The notes below the pieces were generated by a model. That model was not told where the DNA came from. It made no database searches and was given only the letters and a program-made list of their open reading frames with translations. From positions 10,278,949 to 10,342,948 of the forward strand of contig CM064430.1 of assembly GCA_032690845.1 (NCBI GenBank): a DNA stretch of 64,000 bases. The letters are read 5' to 3'. Numbering within the stretch: the stretch's first letter is position 1; each line of letters opens with the position of its first letter. The stretch is from Eleusine coracana subsp. coracana. Its lineage: Eukaryota > Streptophyta > Magnoliopsida > Poales > Poaceae. The translations under genes and the position numbers were made by a program. Shown here piece by piece: positions 54,441 through 64,000 of the stretch.

Positions 54441-56120
54441 CTAAATGCTAGGTTCTATTCTTCATGAGAGCTTGATACTTAGAATCCATTGCCGCCTTCC
54501 ACTTGTCATTCCCTAGCACTTCATGAAGAGTTTTTGGCTCTCCTATCATAGTGAAGAGACACACATAATTGCTGAAGTCTTTAGGTTTAGTAATATTACT
54601 TTGTAAATGAGTACTTTGACGCAGTGGCAAAGCTGAAGCAGATTGCGACACTTCTATTGGGGTCACGGATCACTTGATCCAGAAGATCCCCCACTAGATC
54701 CAGACACAGCAGGAGAATCTGGTTCATGATCCGAGGTGACAGGTAGATCAACTTGGGGGCGGTGCCAATATCGCTTGCATCCTCCTCATCCATAGGTTCT
54801 TGTGCCAACCAGCTTCTTCCAAATCCTGTACTGACTGCATCATAGAATCTGCAGCTTCATGAGCATCATTAGGATGAATAAATCACACTGTCATTGTTAT
54901 GCCCCATAGAAGGATTAACCAATGATGGATGAAGGAGTACAATTTCAGACTGAAGTATAGCACCAGAGTTTGGATGAAGTTCGCTAAACAGGTATATTGT
55001 CTCATCAAAAACATCTCATGACACATATACACGCCCACTAGACACCTCTAGACATTTGTATCCTTTGTGCTGAGGACTATACCCAAGAAACACACAACAT
55101 TTGGAGCGAAAAGCAAGCTTGCACGTATTATAGGGTCTAAGATTTGGCCGACATGCACAACCAAACACCTTGAGCCGATTATAGTCAAGCTTGATATCAT
55201 AAAGTTTTTGTAAGGGAGATAAATAATTAAGAATAAAGTCTACTTTACTCCCTTCAAGTATGGGTGAAGTCCAGATAATCCCCTAAACTTTTGTTTGGTT
55301 TGTTTTACCCCCCCCCATTGTTCATTAAACTAGAACATTTTACACCTTTAACTAGTATTTTAATCTTGAATTGCTGATATAGATTGAGATTAAGTTGAGA
55401 TTGTCGTACATATATCTTGTCTAACTTGACAAATAAATTAATGTGATATATAACTCTATCCTCACCCAGTTATAATATATGCACCCTTGTTTCTGGCCGC
55501 GCATGAGAATAGAGAAAATAGACCAAACATAACAAATTATGGACACAAATATGATTATATGACTCGTTTAGTCCGTTGTCACATTGTACGATACTTGTAT
55601 GAAGATTGAGAGGACAATCCCATCTCAAATATCAACAAGTCGGAAATAAAATACCAAATGAAGGTGTAAAATGATCTATTTTAACAAAACATGGGGATAA
55701 AATGAACCAAATAATAGTTCAGGGGGTTATCTGGACTTCGATCATACTTTGAGGGAGTAAAGTGGACTTTATCCAATAATTAATAACACAAGATGGAGTT
55801 CTATAAATGAGATAAGCCGCAGTAGCAAAGGCTTCATTCCAAAATTTCAAAGGCATTGATGCATGAGCTAAGAGAGTGAGGCCTACTTCAACTATATGTC
55901 GATGTTTACATTCAGCCACTCTATTCTGTTGATGTGTATGTGGACAAGAGACAAGGTGTGTGATTCCAATGCAAGAGAAGAAGGAATTGAGTTTTTGATA
56001 GTCTCCTCCCCAATCCATTTGAATAGATATGATCTTTCTACTAAACAGGAGCTCAACTTGAGTTTGGAACAGATGAAATTTCTGAAACACTTCAGATTTG
56101 TGATGAATGAGATAGACACT
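54441..56120 (-). pseudogene. Ale-like copia integrase and linker
   Basis: From 56120 leftward: TSVYLIHHKSEVFQKFHLFQ, IISIQMDWGGDYQKLNSFF (second Asp), GITHLVSCPHTHQQNRVAEC with Glu, and PLKFWNEAFATAAYLIYRTP. After the MITE come CGHAYKLRL-like remnants, YSPQHKGYKCLEVSSGRVYV and a decayed linker (DPSRSVAICFSFA region), leading into EVLGNDKWKAAMDSKYQALM before RT. The zinc-binding N-terminus lies outside. Several stops. Confidence 0.8.
55231..55774. mobile_element. Mutator-like foldback MITE, 544 bp (family A, copy 2)
   Basis: Ends GAATAAAGTCTACTTTACTC and inverted GGATAAAGTCCACTTTACTC. Perfect 9-bp target duplication AATAATTAA at 55222-55230 and 55775-55783. Inner phrases (CCCTCAAGTAT, GGTTTGTTTTACCCC, TAATCCCCTAAAC) match the copy at 28233-28762. 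Confidence 0.88.
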
Positions 56121-59100
56121 TGTCACACCCGGTTTTAAGGACAAAACCAAGTGCTTATCATATGTGTGCCCAGGAACAAGTTTCACACATATCGACAGTA
56201 AAGTGATAACAGTATAACTAATGTCATTAATAAAGCGTACCATTATTACATAAATAATTGTCTTTGAAGACTAAATTGACTCTCTCGATAAATAACAGCG
56301 GAAGACACCATAACACCATAGGCAATAGACCGGGGGCACGCACGCCCAGTTATCTTATCTGTCCAACACTACAGGTTACACCGCCTGTAGCAAACCATGG
56401 GTTAAACCGCCCATATGAATCCACACTACAGGTTACACTGCTTGTAGCAAACCATGGGTTAAACCGCCCATATGAAACCACACTACAGGTTACACCGCCT
56501 GTAGCAAACCAAGGGTTACACCGCCCAAACCAAACTTGGCTACCCACCAAGTCCACCCATAAACCACCTTCCTAAATGTGTGAGGATCCAGGCCGCTCAT
56601 GACCGTGAGCACGACAGTTATAATAGTTTGACACTCAGCAGAGGTTGCATAACTTTACCCACAGGTTGGTGATTCCGTCACCCGTCAGTGACTAAAGTCT
56701 CCCTGTTGCCCAAATCACACTAACATAGGTGTGAGGCCAAGAGATCACCACAAGGTCGTTCAGAGCGCTTCCCAGCTTGCAAACAATCCACGCTAAGGTT
56801 TCACCGCTGCGGAATTAAACCGTTCCTACATAAGCCCCCTCTGGCGCCGTGGCTAGGAGTAAACCGTCCATTGCCTGAGTCCGAGAGTAAATCGTCCCGT
56901 CCTCCTTCCTCGACTGCTTACAGAACTGGGAAGACATCTCGATACTAAACCAAGCCTACCCATATCAGCCCTGTGGTTTGTGTTGTATTCCTGGGTGGCC
57001 GCTCCACAAACTACTCTTGTGATCACAAGCAGGTACCACCACAATCCCACAGTACTATACCGAGTACACGTGCATACCCGCACCATCCTTGCCATCCTCC
57101 TGCTTGGATCACCTAGGTTCCATGTTGCTACGAAGGATTACCCATCCCTCATTATCATTATGTTAAAGTGAATCATTAGTCAGGATTAACAATAGACACT
57201 TCCATTCCTGACATAGCAAACTAAGCATGACGTACCCTTACCTATAAGCTACACCAGAACCCAGGCGACAAGGAATAATATGGAACAGGATATGACATAC
57301 GGGATTCAATATTAACAAGCATGCATAGAAATAGAGAGAAATGTAAAACATAGGTTCAAAATATATCAAGGACACTTGCCTAGTTCCCTTTGCTGCTGCT
57401 CAAAGTCTTCAAGATGGAGATCCCGAAAGTTCTCTAACAGCGGTTCGTCTACTCAACATCACACCGGAAACACAACATACAAACATACTAAGAAACAACA
57501 CACCACACAGTAGCAAACTACAAAGAAAGCAATACTATGAAGAAGTACGCGTTGCTACGATCGCGTGAGCACAAGAATCGCCTCAATCCGAGTTACGAGT
57601 AAAAGGTTACGAAGGTTTAAAGTTCTAGGGTTAAAATAATAAATTAGTAAAATATTATAAAATAATATGAATAATTAATATTAAACACTACGATCGCTCT
57701 GGTGAAAGAATTTCTTAAATCGGCGCTACAATTGAAATGTTATGAAGATTTGAAATTTCAAGAGTTAAAATATCAAAACAGACAAGTTAAATGGCCTAAA
57801 AGTAATTCTAAAAAGATATAAGGGCTAAACTATAAAATATACATATGAAATATAATTTATAAAAATTTTAGGGTTCAAAATGTAATTTATAAAAAGTACA
57901 GGGACTAAATTGTAAAAGATACATATAAAAATATAATTTATAAATAATTGAAGGACTAAAATGTAATTTTGGAAAAGTTCAGGGGCTAACTATAAAATTT
58001 ATAGGGCTAAAATATAATTATTTATAAGTTCAGGGGCCTAGGTGTAAAAAGACAGGACTAAAACATAGTTAGAAATAAGTACAGGGGCCTAAGTGTAAAA
58101 TGCCCAACCTAAATTATTACTTACAAAAATTTAGGGCTAAAATAAAATTACTAGAAGGTATAGGGTTGTTTATGTAAAATTACAAAACTAAAATATAATT
58201 AAGACATGTACAGGGGTGTTTTTATAAAATTCATGGGCTAAAATATGATTTAGGAAAAGACTAGGGGCTTAAATATAAAATGGTAGGGTTTTGCATAAAA
58301 CTGAGGTTCAAAATATAATTTTATAAAAGAAGAGGGGCCTATGTGTAAATCTGACATTAATCCAGATTAATGAATTAATTTTAAATTCTAAAACCCTAAA
58401 ATACCCGTGGACTGGGTCTACAGCCCCCGTGGACCGGGGTTGACCCCATGGACCATGGTCCACGGTGGACCATGGCGGCGGCGGCCATTGGTGGCCTCCT
58501 AGAGCTCACCGGGGAGGAGCTCCGACGCACGATGCAGAGGGGAAGGGAGCGGGAGGGAGGCGGCGAAAGGCGGGAAGCTCACCAGAGCTCGCGCGGGGTC
58601 AGGGAGGGTGCAGGGGCGGCGGCGGCGGCAGGGAGGCTGGGGCTCGCGGCGACGGTGTGGTTCACGGCGGTGAGCGAGGCGCGGGGCAGGGAAAAGGGCG
58701 AAGGGGGCATAGATGGGTGGGTCCCGCCCTTTATAGGGCGTGAGGCCCGAGGGCGGTGTGGCGCGCACGCCAAGAAGGCGGCGGTGGCTGGGGTTAGGGT
58801 TCGGGGCGGGGGCGAGGCCGGGGGCGCGGGCATGGGCCGGGACGAGCCGCGGGGCTGGCTGGGCCGTGGCGGCTGGCAGGCCGAGACGAAAAGGGAGTGG
58901 GCCACGGGGAGGATCTGGCCCAGGCGGGAGGAGGGGAGAGAGGGGGAAAAGCTGGGCCTCGGGGGAGAGAGGAAGAGAGGCCCAAGGTCGAAAGAGAGAG
59001 AGAAGAGAAGGGAGAGGGAGGCTGGGCCAAGGGGAAATCGACCCAAAGGCGAAGGGTCCCATTCCTCTTTTCTCTGTTTTCTATTTCTAAGTCCCAACCT

Positions 59101-59352
59101 AAAACTATTCCTTAATTAAAATTCAAATCTTATCCTACCCGATTTTAAAAATAGTTTTGCACACAATAAATTCCTAAATGCAACTAATGAGAAAGAATCC
59201 AACAAACAAATATTTTAAAATAAAAAGAAAAAAAACCTATATTTGATTATTTTCTTTAGAAAATAATTCTTTTTCTTAGAAAGATATGAATAACCTAATT
59301 AATTATAGAAAACTTTAAAATCTTCTAAATTTTGGAAAATCAGGGTGTTACA
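56121..59352 (-). repeat. 3' LTR of the second chromovirus
   Basis: 3232 bp, TGTCACACCCGG...CAGGGTGTTACA on the plus strand, equivalent to the inverted LTR of the first element. It holds a three-unit 57-bp tandem repeat (56366-56530), an AT-rich repeat block (about 57640-58350) and a GC block (58430-59060). TATAAA (minus) is at 58735-58730. Compared with the partial 5' LTR, about 230 bp (equivalent of 63658-63887) are missing. Confidence 0.9.
56366..56530. repeat. 57-bp tandem repeat, three units
   Basis: Units start at 56366, 56423 and 56480. Each has CTACAGG-CCTGTAG and ATGGG-CCCAT type inverted repeats, as in the first element, which has two units. The array also begins near 63904 in the 5' LTR. 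Confidence 0.85.
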
Positions 59353-59371
59353 AATCTACCCCCCTTAAAAG
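59353..59371 (-). other. Polypurine tract of the second chromovirus
   Basis: On the minus strand CCTTTTAAGGGGGGTAGATT abuts the 3' LTR. The preceding phrase CTCGGGACGAGATTC is the conserved end of pol. Confidence 0.85.
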
Positions 59372-59388
59372 GAATCTCGTCCCGAGAT

Positions 59389-59860
59389 TCAGACAGGATC
59401 AGAAAGAAAAGAAGGAAACTGGGCCCTCACTTTATTGGGTGCGTCCTTGTCTAACCTTTCCTTGTCCTGTGGCAATGCTGTTGTCACATATTCCACCTCT
59501 GCTTCATTAGGATGTGTCAACTTGACGACCTTTCTAGCACAGTCTATGATTCCCTTGTGCTTGGTTAACCAATCCATTCAGAGTATCACATCTATACTAT
59601 TGGAATCCAAAACAATGAAACTTATAGTAAAGTCTACCCCCCTTATGCTAACACTTAATTTATGACATCCATGTTCTTCTTTCAATTCCCCTCCAGGTGA
59701 ACTAACTATCATCTTATTCTTGAGCAAGGTGATGGGAATATTGTACTTGGCCACATATTTGGACGATATGAATGAATGTGATGCTCTAGAATCAAATAAA
59801 ACTACAACGGGGTTTGAGTTTACGAGCAACATACCAAGAACAACGTCTGGAGATTCCTAA
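59389..59860 (-). pseudogene. Protease fused to the last pol codons
   Basis: Minus strand: GMLLVNSNPVVVLFDSRASH, FISSKYVAKYNIPITLLKNK, MIVSSPGGELKEEHGCHKLS, SIDVIL-stop-MDWLTKHKGI. Then VTTALPQDKERLDKDAPNKV, RAQFPSFLSDPV and a stop. The catalytic DSGAS of the family reads DSRAS, and stops occur near 59861 and 59578. The FPSFLSDP end corresponds to FPDLFSDP at the end of pol in the first element, which marks the deletion joint. Confidence 0.85.
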
Positions 59861-60983
59861 GCATCTTCAAGAGCAACCTGGTTGACTCGACCTCTCGCAT
59901 AGTTCTGCCTGGCTGCTGTCGGGGCAGAGTTTCCATTGCGGTTGGGTGTTGGGGCAACATCTTGGGTTGGAGGTTGGCGCATCTGCGGATTGGGGCATTG
60001 GTTAGCAAAGTGACCCTTTTCTCCACACCTGTAGCAGTTCCAATTGGTCATTGGGGTTTGATTGCCATCAGTCCTCTGCTGAGTTTGAGCTAACGGGGGA
60101 GGCGTCTGAGAGTTAGGACGTTGAAACTGACGTTGAGGGGTGAAAAACCCTGACCTATAGGTTGAGTTCCTTCCTGTCCACTTCGCTGTCTAGAGCGGAA
60201 CACAGGTCCACCAGAAGATGATCCAATGCAAGGCCTAGTGTTGCTACCTCCTTGCTGACCTTGATGCTCTCGCCTGCACTTGCCATCCATCCTCGACCTT
60301 CTGTTCTCCAGGACTAGAGCTTTATCCACCATCTCTTGAAAGTTTGCATAGTTACGAGCCTCAAGTGCATAGGCGAGACCATCATTCAACCCATCAAGAA
60401 AACACTCACACTTCTTCTCATCCGTGTCCACTTCTCCTGGGGCATACCTTGACAACTGGGTGAAACGAGCAACATACTCACTTACGGTCATGGATCCCTG
60501 CTTCAGATCCTGGAACTCCTTCTTCTTCAGCCTTATTACCCCCTGAGGCACATGGTGAGACCTAAAGCTATTCTGGAACTCATGCCAGTTGATACTACTA
60601 GGCTCCTCATGGGCTGCAACATAAGCATCCCACCAATCAGCAGCGGGTCCAACAAGCTGATATGCGGCAAACAACACCTTCTCCCTATTGTTGCATTGAG
60701 TGACTTGTAGCTTCTTGTCGATAGTCTTTAGCCAGTCATCCACATCCATGGGCTCTACAGAGTGAGAGAAAGTTGGGGGCTTGGTCCGTTGGAAATCTCC
60801 AAGCTTGTCTCTAGGCTGGGGAGCAGCTCCTGGGACATTGTTGGGTTGTGGCTGCACCAGGGTCTGGTGCATGTTCTGGAGAAGTTGTGTCTGCATGGCC
60901 ATGAGTTGTTCCATGGAGATCTACGGGGGTGGCTGCTCCTGTTCCTCATGGTTGTTGTTCATGTTACGGTTCCCACCTCTCAC
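59857..60983 (-). pseudogene. Gag of the second chromovirus
   Basis: Starts MVRGGNRNMNNNHEEQEQPP at 60983, with a TAG (for Gln) near 60925, then MEQLMAMQTQLLQNMHQTLV. The retrotransposon gag domain is intact here (VDDWLKTIDKKLQVTQCNNR, LVGPAADWWDAYVAAHEEPS, MTVSEYVARFTQLSRYAPGE). A frame change near 60110 precedes the knuckle CYRCGEKGHFANQCP (about 60000-60045). This copy keeps the 16 nt missing from the first element's gag. Confidence 0.88.
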
Positions 60984-61070
60984 CATCTGATGTAGGTCGG
61001 GATACGGTAAGCAAAAATGGGTGGAAGATATAGGTAAAGTGCAAGGATATAATAAGGTCAAGTAGGAAAA

Positions 61071-62667
61071 GAGGTGTGAAATAAAAAGATAGATAAAGAG
61101 ATACCCCAATTAACTAATCTCTAATAAGGTAGGAGTAGAAGTATAGTATAAGGATGTGGTTGCAAGACAGGCCTTGCATCATATCGACACTCATTACAAA
61201 AGATTCAAATCACAATCATCACACCAATCAAACTAGCAAACCAACCAAAGGACATGCAAATACTAAAATTCTCTCTCGCTATGCTATTACATTTTATTCG
61301 ACTCGATATAACTACTCGATGCCTATGAAGCCACTCGAGGGTAAACTTCCTAATCCTCGTCCTGGTTGGGGATGACGTAAGCTGGTGGGGCACGACTAGC
61401 CATTCTGTGAGGTGGTGAGGAAGGAGTCGCATCCTTTAGCTCTTCCCGCGAAGGTAGGTCCACACCATCTGGTAAACATCGCTTGAGCTGGCGAACTGTC
61501 TTCATTGCCTCCTTATATTTTTCCTACCAAAACCCAAGTTCCTCTGTGGTTGAATCCAACTCCCTAGAAATCACCATGGTAAGAGTGACTTGCTTCTTAA
61601 AAGAGGTGTGAAATAAAAAGATAGATAAAGAGATACCCCAATTAACTAATCTCTAATAAGGTAGGAGTAGAAGTATAGTATAAGGATATGGTTGCAAGAC
61701 AGGCCTTGCATCATATCGGCACTCATTACAAAAGATTCAAATCACAATCATCACACCAATCAAACTAGCAAACCAACCAAAGGACGTGCAAATACTAAAA
61801 TTCTCTCTCACTACGCTATTACATTTTATTCGACTCGATATAACTACTCGATGCCTATGAAGCCACTCGGGGGTAAACTTCCTAATCCTCGTCCTGGTTG
61901 GGGATGACGTAAGCTGGTGGGGGCACGACTAGCCATTCTATGAGGTGGTGAGGAAGGAGTCGCATCCTTTAGCTCTTCCCGTGAAGGTAGGTCCACACCA
62001 TCTGGTAAACATCGCTTGAGCTGGCGAATTGTCTTCATTGCCTCCTCATATTTTTCCTGCCAAAACCCTAGTTCCTCTGTGGTTGAATCCAACTCCCTAG
62101 AAATCACCATGGTAAGAGTGACTTGCTTCTTAAAAGAGGTGTGAAATAAAAAGATAGATAAAGAGATACCCGAATTAACTAATCTCTAATAAGGTAGGAG
62201 TAGAAGTATAGTATAAGGATGTGGTTGCAAGATAGGCCTTGCATCATATCGGCACTCATTACAAAAGATTCAAATCATAATCATCACACCAATCAAACTA
62301 GCAAACCAACTAAAGGACGTGCAAATACTAAAATTCTCTCTCGCTATGCTATTACATTTTATTCGACTCGATATAACTACTCGATGCCTATGAAGCCACT
62401 CGGGGGTAAACTTCCTAATCCTCGTCCTGGATGGGGATGACGTAAGCTGGTGGGGCACGACTAGCCATTCTGTGAGGTGGTGAGGAAGGAGTCGCATCCT
62501 TTAGCTCTTCCCGCGAAGGTAGGTCCACACCATCTGGTAAAAATCGCTTGAGCTAGCGAACTGTCTTCATTGCCTCCTCATATTTTTCCTGCCAAAACCC
62601 TAATTCCTCTGTGGTTGAATCCAACTCCCTAGAAATCACCATGGTAAGAGTGACTTGCTTCTTAAAC
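61071..62667. repeat. Three tandem copies of the ORF0 tail plus spacer (~532 bp each)
   Basis: Copies begin with GAGGTGTGAAATAAAAAG at 61071, 61603 and 62136. Each carries the spacer and the last ~90 codons of ORF0 on the minus strand and ends in CTTGCTTCTTAAA. The joints are CTTCTTAAA/AGAGGTG, with an A-rich microhomology to the single-copy context GGAAAAGAGGTG. The first element has this region once (7750-8290). Confidence 0.92.
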
Positions 62668-63215
62668 TTCACGTGTCCTTGTCCAGGTACAGGCTCTGTG
62701 TGAATGTAGGTGGATCCACTTGCGCGCTGAGGGAAATAAGCATACTCTGTATCTTCAAAATGTTGGCGATAACGGGAGCGAATGACCATGCAAGCTTGAC
62801 GAGAGGCATCATGAATCCCGGCAGAGAAAGTCTTCCGTGGAGCAATGGCCTCATGAATCATTTCCACCTCAAAAGTTCTTCTGAGCAGCCTTGGAGCAAA
62901 AATGTGAACTTGAACCTTCCATATAGGCTCAGAACCTTCATAGGTCACTTGGGTACCACAATACTCTGGTTGCTTCTCGTAACCTAACCGTTGTAGGATC
63001 TCCCAAAGCATGTGAGGTAGCCTTACAGCATTATTTCCCTCATCCTTGAAGGGTCGAGTGTCACGATAAGGTCTTGGACTCGGTGGTGGCACCATCTCTT
63101 GTTCAGTCTCTTCTATTCCAAACTTTTCATCAGATCTGAGTGGGACAAGCGCTGGTGAAGGCCAAACACATGGGTACTGGTCACACCTATGGCAAGTCTT
63201 CTTGGTACGGACCAT
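62553..63215 (-). CDS. ORF0 of the second chromovirus, slightly shortened
   Basis: Starts MVRTKKTCHRCDQYPCVWPS at 63215 and stays open for 220 codons, closely similar to 7217-8017. A TAG replaces a Gln codon after KYEEAMKTVR, cutting about 45 residues. The lost tail (LPDGVDLPSREELKDATPSS) persists in the two extra tandem copies downstream. The CHRC motif and the central YAYFPQRASGSTYIHTEP are unchanged. Function unknown. Confidence 0.72.
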   Translation of the reverse strand: MVRTKKTCHRCDQYPCVWPSPALVPLRSDEKFGIEETEQEMVPPPSPRPYRDTRPFKDEGNNAVRLPHMLWEILQRLGYEKQPEYCGTQVTYEGSEPIWKVQVHIFAPRLLRRTFEVEMIHEAIAPRKTFSAGIHDASRQACMVIRSRYRQHFEDTEYAYFPQRASGSTYIHTEPVPGQGHVKFKKQVTLTMVISRELDSTTEELGFWQEKYEEAMKTVR

Positions 63216-63410
63216 CTAAGCAATTTTGAATAGGAGAGATGAATTAGTAAAAGAGTTTTGTAAACCAAATGGTAAAACGAAACCAACAACAGGAGTGAAT
63301 AAACAAGACTATAATTTTAAGTCAAAGAGTTTTGAAAATAGTTTGTTGTTTGTAAAATAGACCTTAGAACACGACCACTCTATCTAAGCTAGCATCCTAC
63401 GGTTGACATG

Positions 63411-63422
63411 ACTCTGATACCA
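63411..63422 (-). other. Primer-binding site of the second chromovirus
   Basis: TGGTATCAGAGT on the minus strand, 4 nt from the 5' LTR. It differs by its last base from the first element's site. Confidence 0.88.
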
Positions 63423-63426
63423 CTTC

Positions 63427-64000
63427 TGTCACACCCGGTTTTAAGGACAAAACCAAGTGCTTATCATATGTGTGCCCAGGAACAAGTTTCACACATATCG
63501 ACAGTAAAGTGAATAACAGTATAACCAATGTTATTAATAAAGCGTACCATTATTACATAAATAATTGTCTTTGAAGACTAAATCGACTCTCTCGATAAAT
63601 AACAGCGGAAGACACCATAACACCACAGGCAATCGACCGGGGGCACGCACGCCTAGTAGTAGTCTTCATCAATGTAGTCCACATCTCTATCTTCTGAGCA
63701 GCAGTTTATAGTACAACAACAAAGGAAAATAGCAAGGGTGAGCACATGCCGTACTCAGTAAGTGGGGGAAAATATGACATGCAAGCTTAATAGAAGAAAG
63801 GTTAACACAATGGTTCATTTGCATAAATGAGCACCTACACCTAGTAGAAAAGCCATCCTATTTACTAGGTGAAAAGTTCCCACCAGTTATCTCATCTGTC
63901 TAACACTACATGTTACACCACCTGTAGCAAACCATGGGTGAAACCACCCATATGAATCCACACTACAGGTTACACCACCTGTAGAAAACCATGGGTTAAA
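63427..64000 (-). repeat. 5' LTR of the second chromovirus, cut by the window end
   Basis: Starts TGTCACACCCGG and follows the 3' LTR, but keeps the ~230 bp that copy lost. The 57-bp tandem repeat starts near 63904 and continues past the end of the window. Confidence 0.9.

Larger units (their letters stand above)
52803..56120 (-). mobile_element. Ale/Retrofit-like copia element, 5' part cut off by the chromovirus
   Basis: Minus strand: integrase, RT and RNase H in copia order, a purine tract (AGATTGAGGGGAGG) and a short 3' LTR (52803-53001). The integrase frame is cut at 56120 by the second chromovirus, so the rest lies beyond the window. A MITE (55231-55774) sits in the integrase/RT linker. 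Lineage is by recognition of RT motifs and short LTR. Confidence 0.78.
56121..64000 (-). mobile_element. Second chromovirus family member, RT-to-integrase deleted
   Basis: Inverted relative to 3909-15925. 3' LTR 56121-59352, purine tract, protease remnant, gag, spacer, ORF0, PBS (63411-63422) and a 5' LTR from 63427 that runs off the window. From the end of protease the sequence jumps to the last ~20 codons of pol and the purine tract. RT, RNase H, integrase and chromodomain (~3 kb) are therefore missing. The 5 bp before the LTR, ACACT, cannot be checked because the other end is outside. It inserted in a copia integrase. Confidence 0.9.

Noticed and set aside
56366..56530. Regular 57-bp repeats with palindromes, superficially like a CRISPR array
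   Set aside because: Whole units are repeated without unique spacers, inside a plant LTR. It is a minisatellite.

Overview
This window is repeat-dense plant nuclear DNA, most likely from a grass. It holds the 3' end of one ordinary host gene. Almost everything else is transposable elements inserted into one another. The grass assignment rests on three things: Ty3/gypsy chromoviruses with ~3 kb LTRs and an extra ORF before gag, a Tat-type gypsy with an antisense spliced gene, and an L1-type LINE with a zf-RVT domain. I recall RIRE3/RIRE8-like rice elements with such an extra ORF, but I could not check this. No bacterial or organellar features, rRNA, tRNA genes or CRISPR arrays were seen.

Layout. 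(1) 1-765: last exons of a small membrane-anchored acidic protein (DUF6821-like), plus strand. (2) 2392-28190: one hAT transposon, with TIRs and a near-perfect 8-bp target duplication. Its minus-strand TTF/hAT transposase is split by a gypsy chromovirus (3909-15925, TSD ATAAC) and a copia element (16434-27342, TSD GAAGA). The copia itself carries a solo LTR, a MITE and a truncated Tat-type gypsy. Removing the two LTR elements leaves a hAT of about 2.9 kb. (3) 28233-28762: a MITE with a 9-bp TSD, then non-coding DNA. (4) 30284-47793: a LINE split by CACTA-1 (35271-47173, TSD ACT). CACTA-1 is split by a related CACTA-2 (36143-47095, TSD TTT), which is split by a large non-autonomous LTR element (37130-47034, TSD TGCCC). 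(5) 48623-51113: a probable Helitron. (6) 51880-56120: remnants of a Tat LTR and a copia RT, then an Ale/Retrofit-like copia (minus) carrying a second copy of the first MITE family. (7) 56121-end: a second member of the 3909-15925 chromovirus family, minus strand, inserted in the copia integrase. It has lost RT, RNase H and integrase but keeps ORF0, gag and protease remnants, with a triplicated ORF0 tail. Its 5' LTR runs off the window.

All transposon coding regions seen carry stops, frameshifts or lost catalytic residues, so none looks autonomous. The nested target-site duplications give a firm relative order of insertion. The less ordinary material is: ORF0 held open in both chromovirus copies, the phase-consistent antisense coiled-coil gene in the Tat element, a seven-unit ~191-bp array inside the non-autonomous LTR element, and a chimeric duplicated LTR in that same element.
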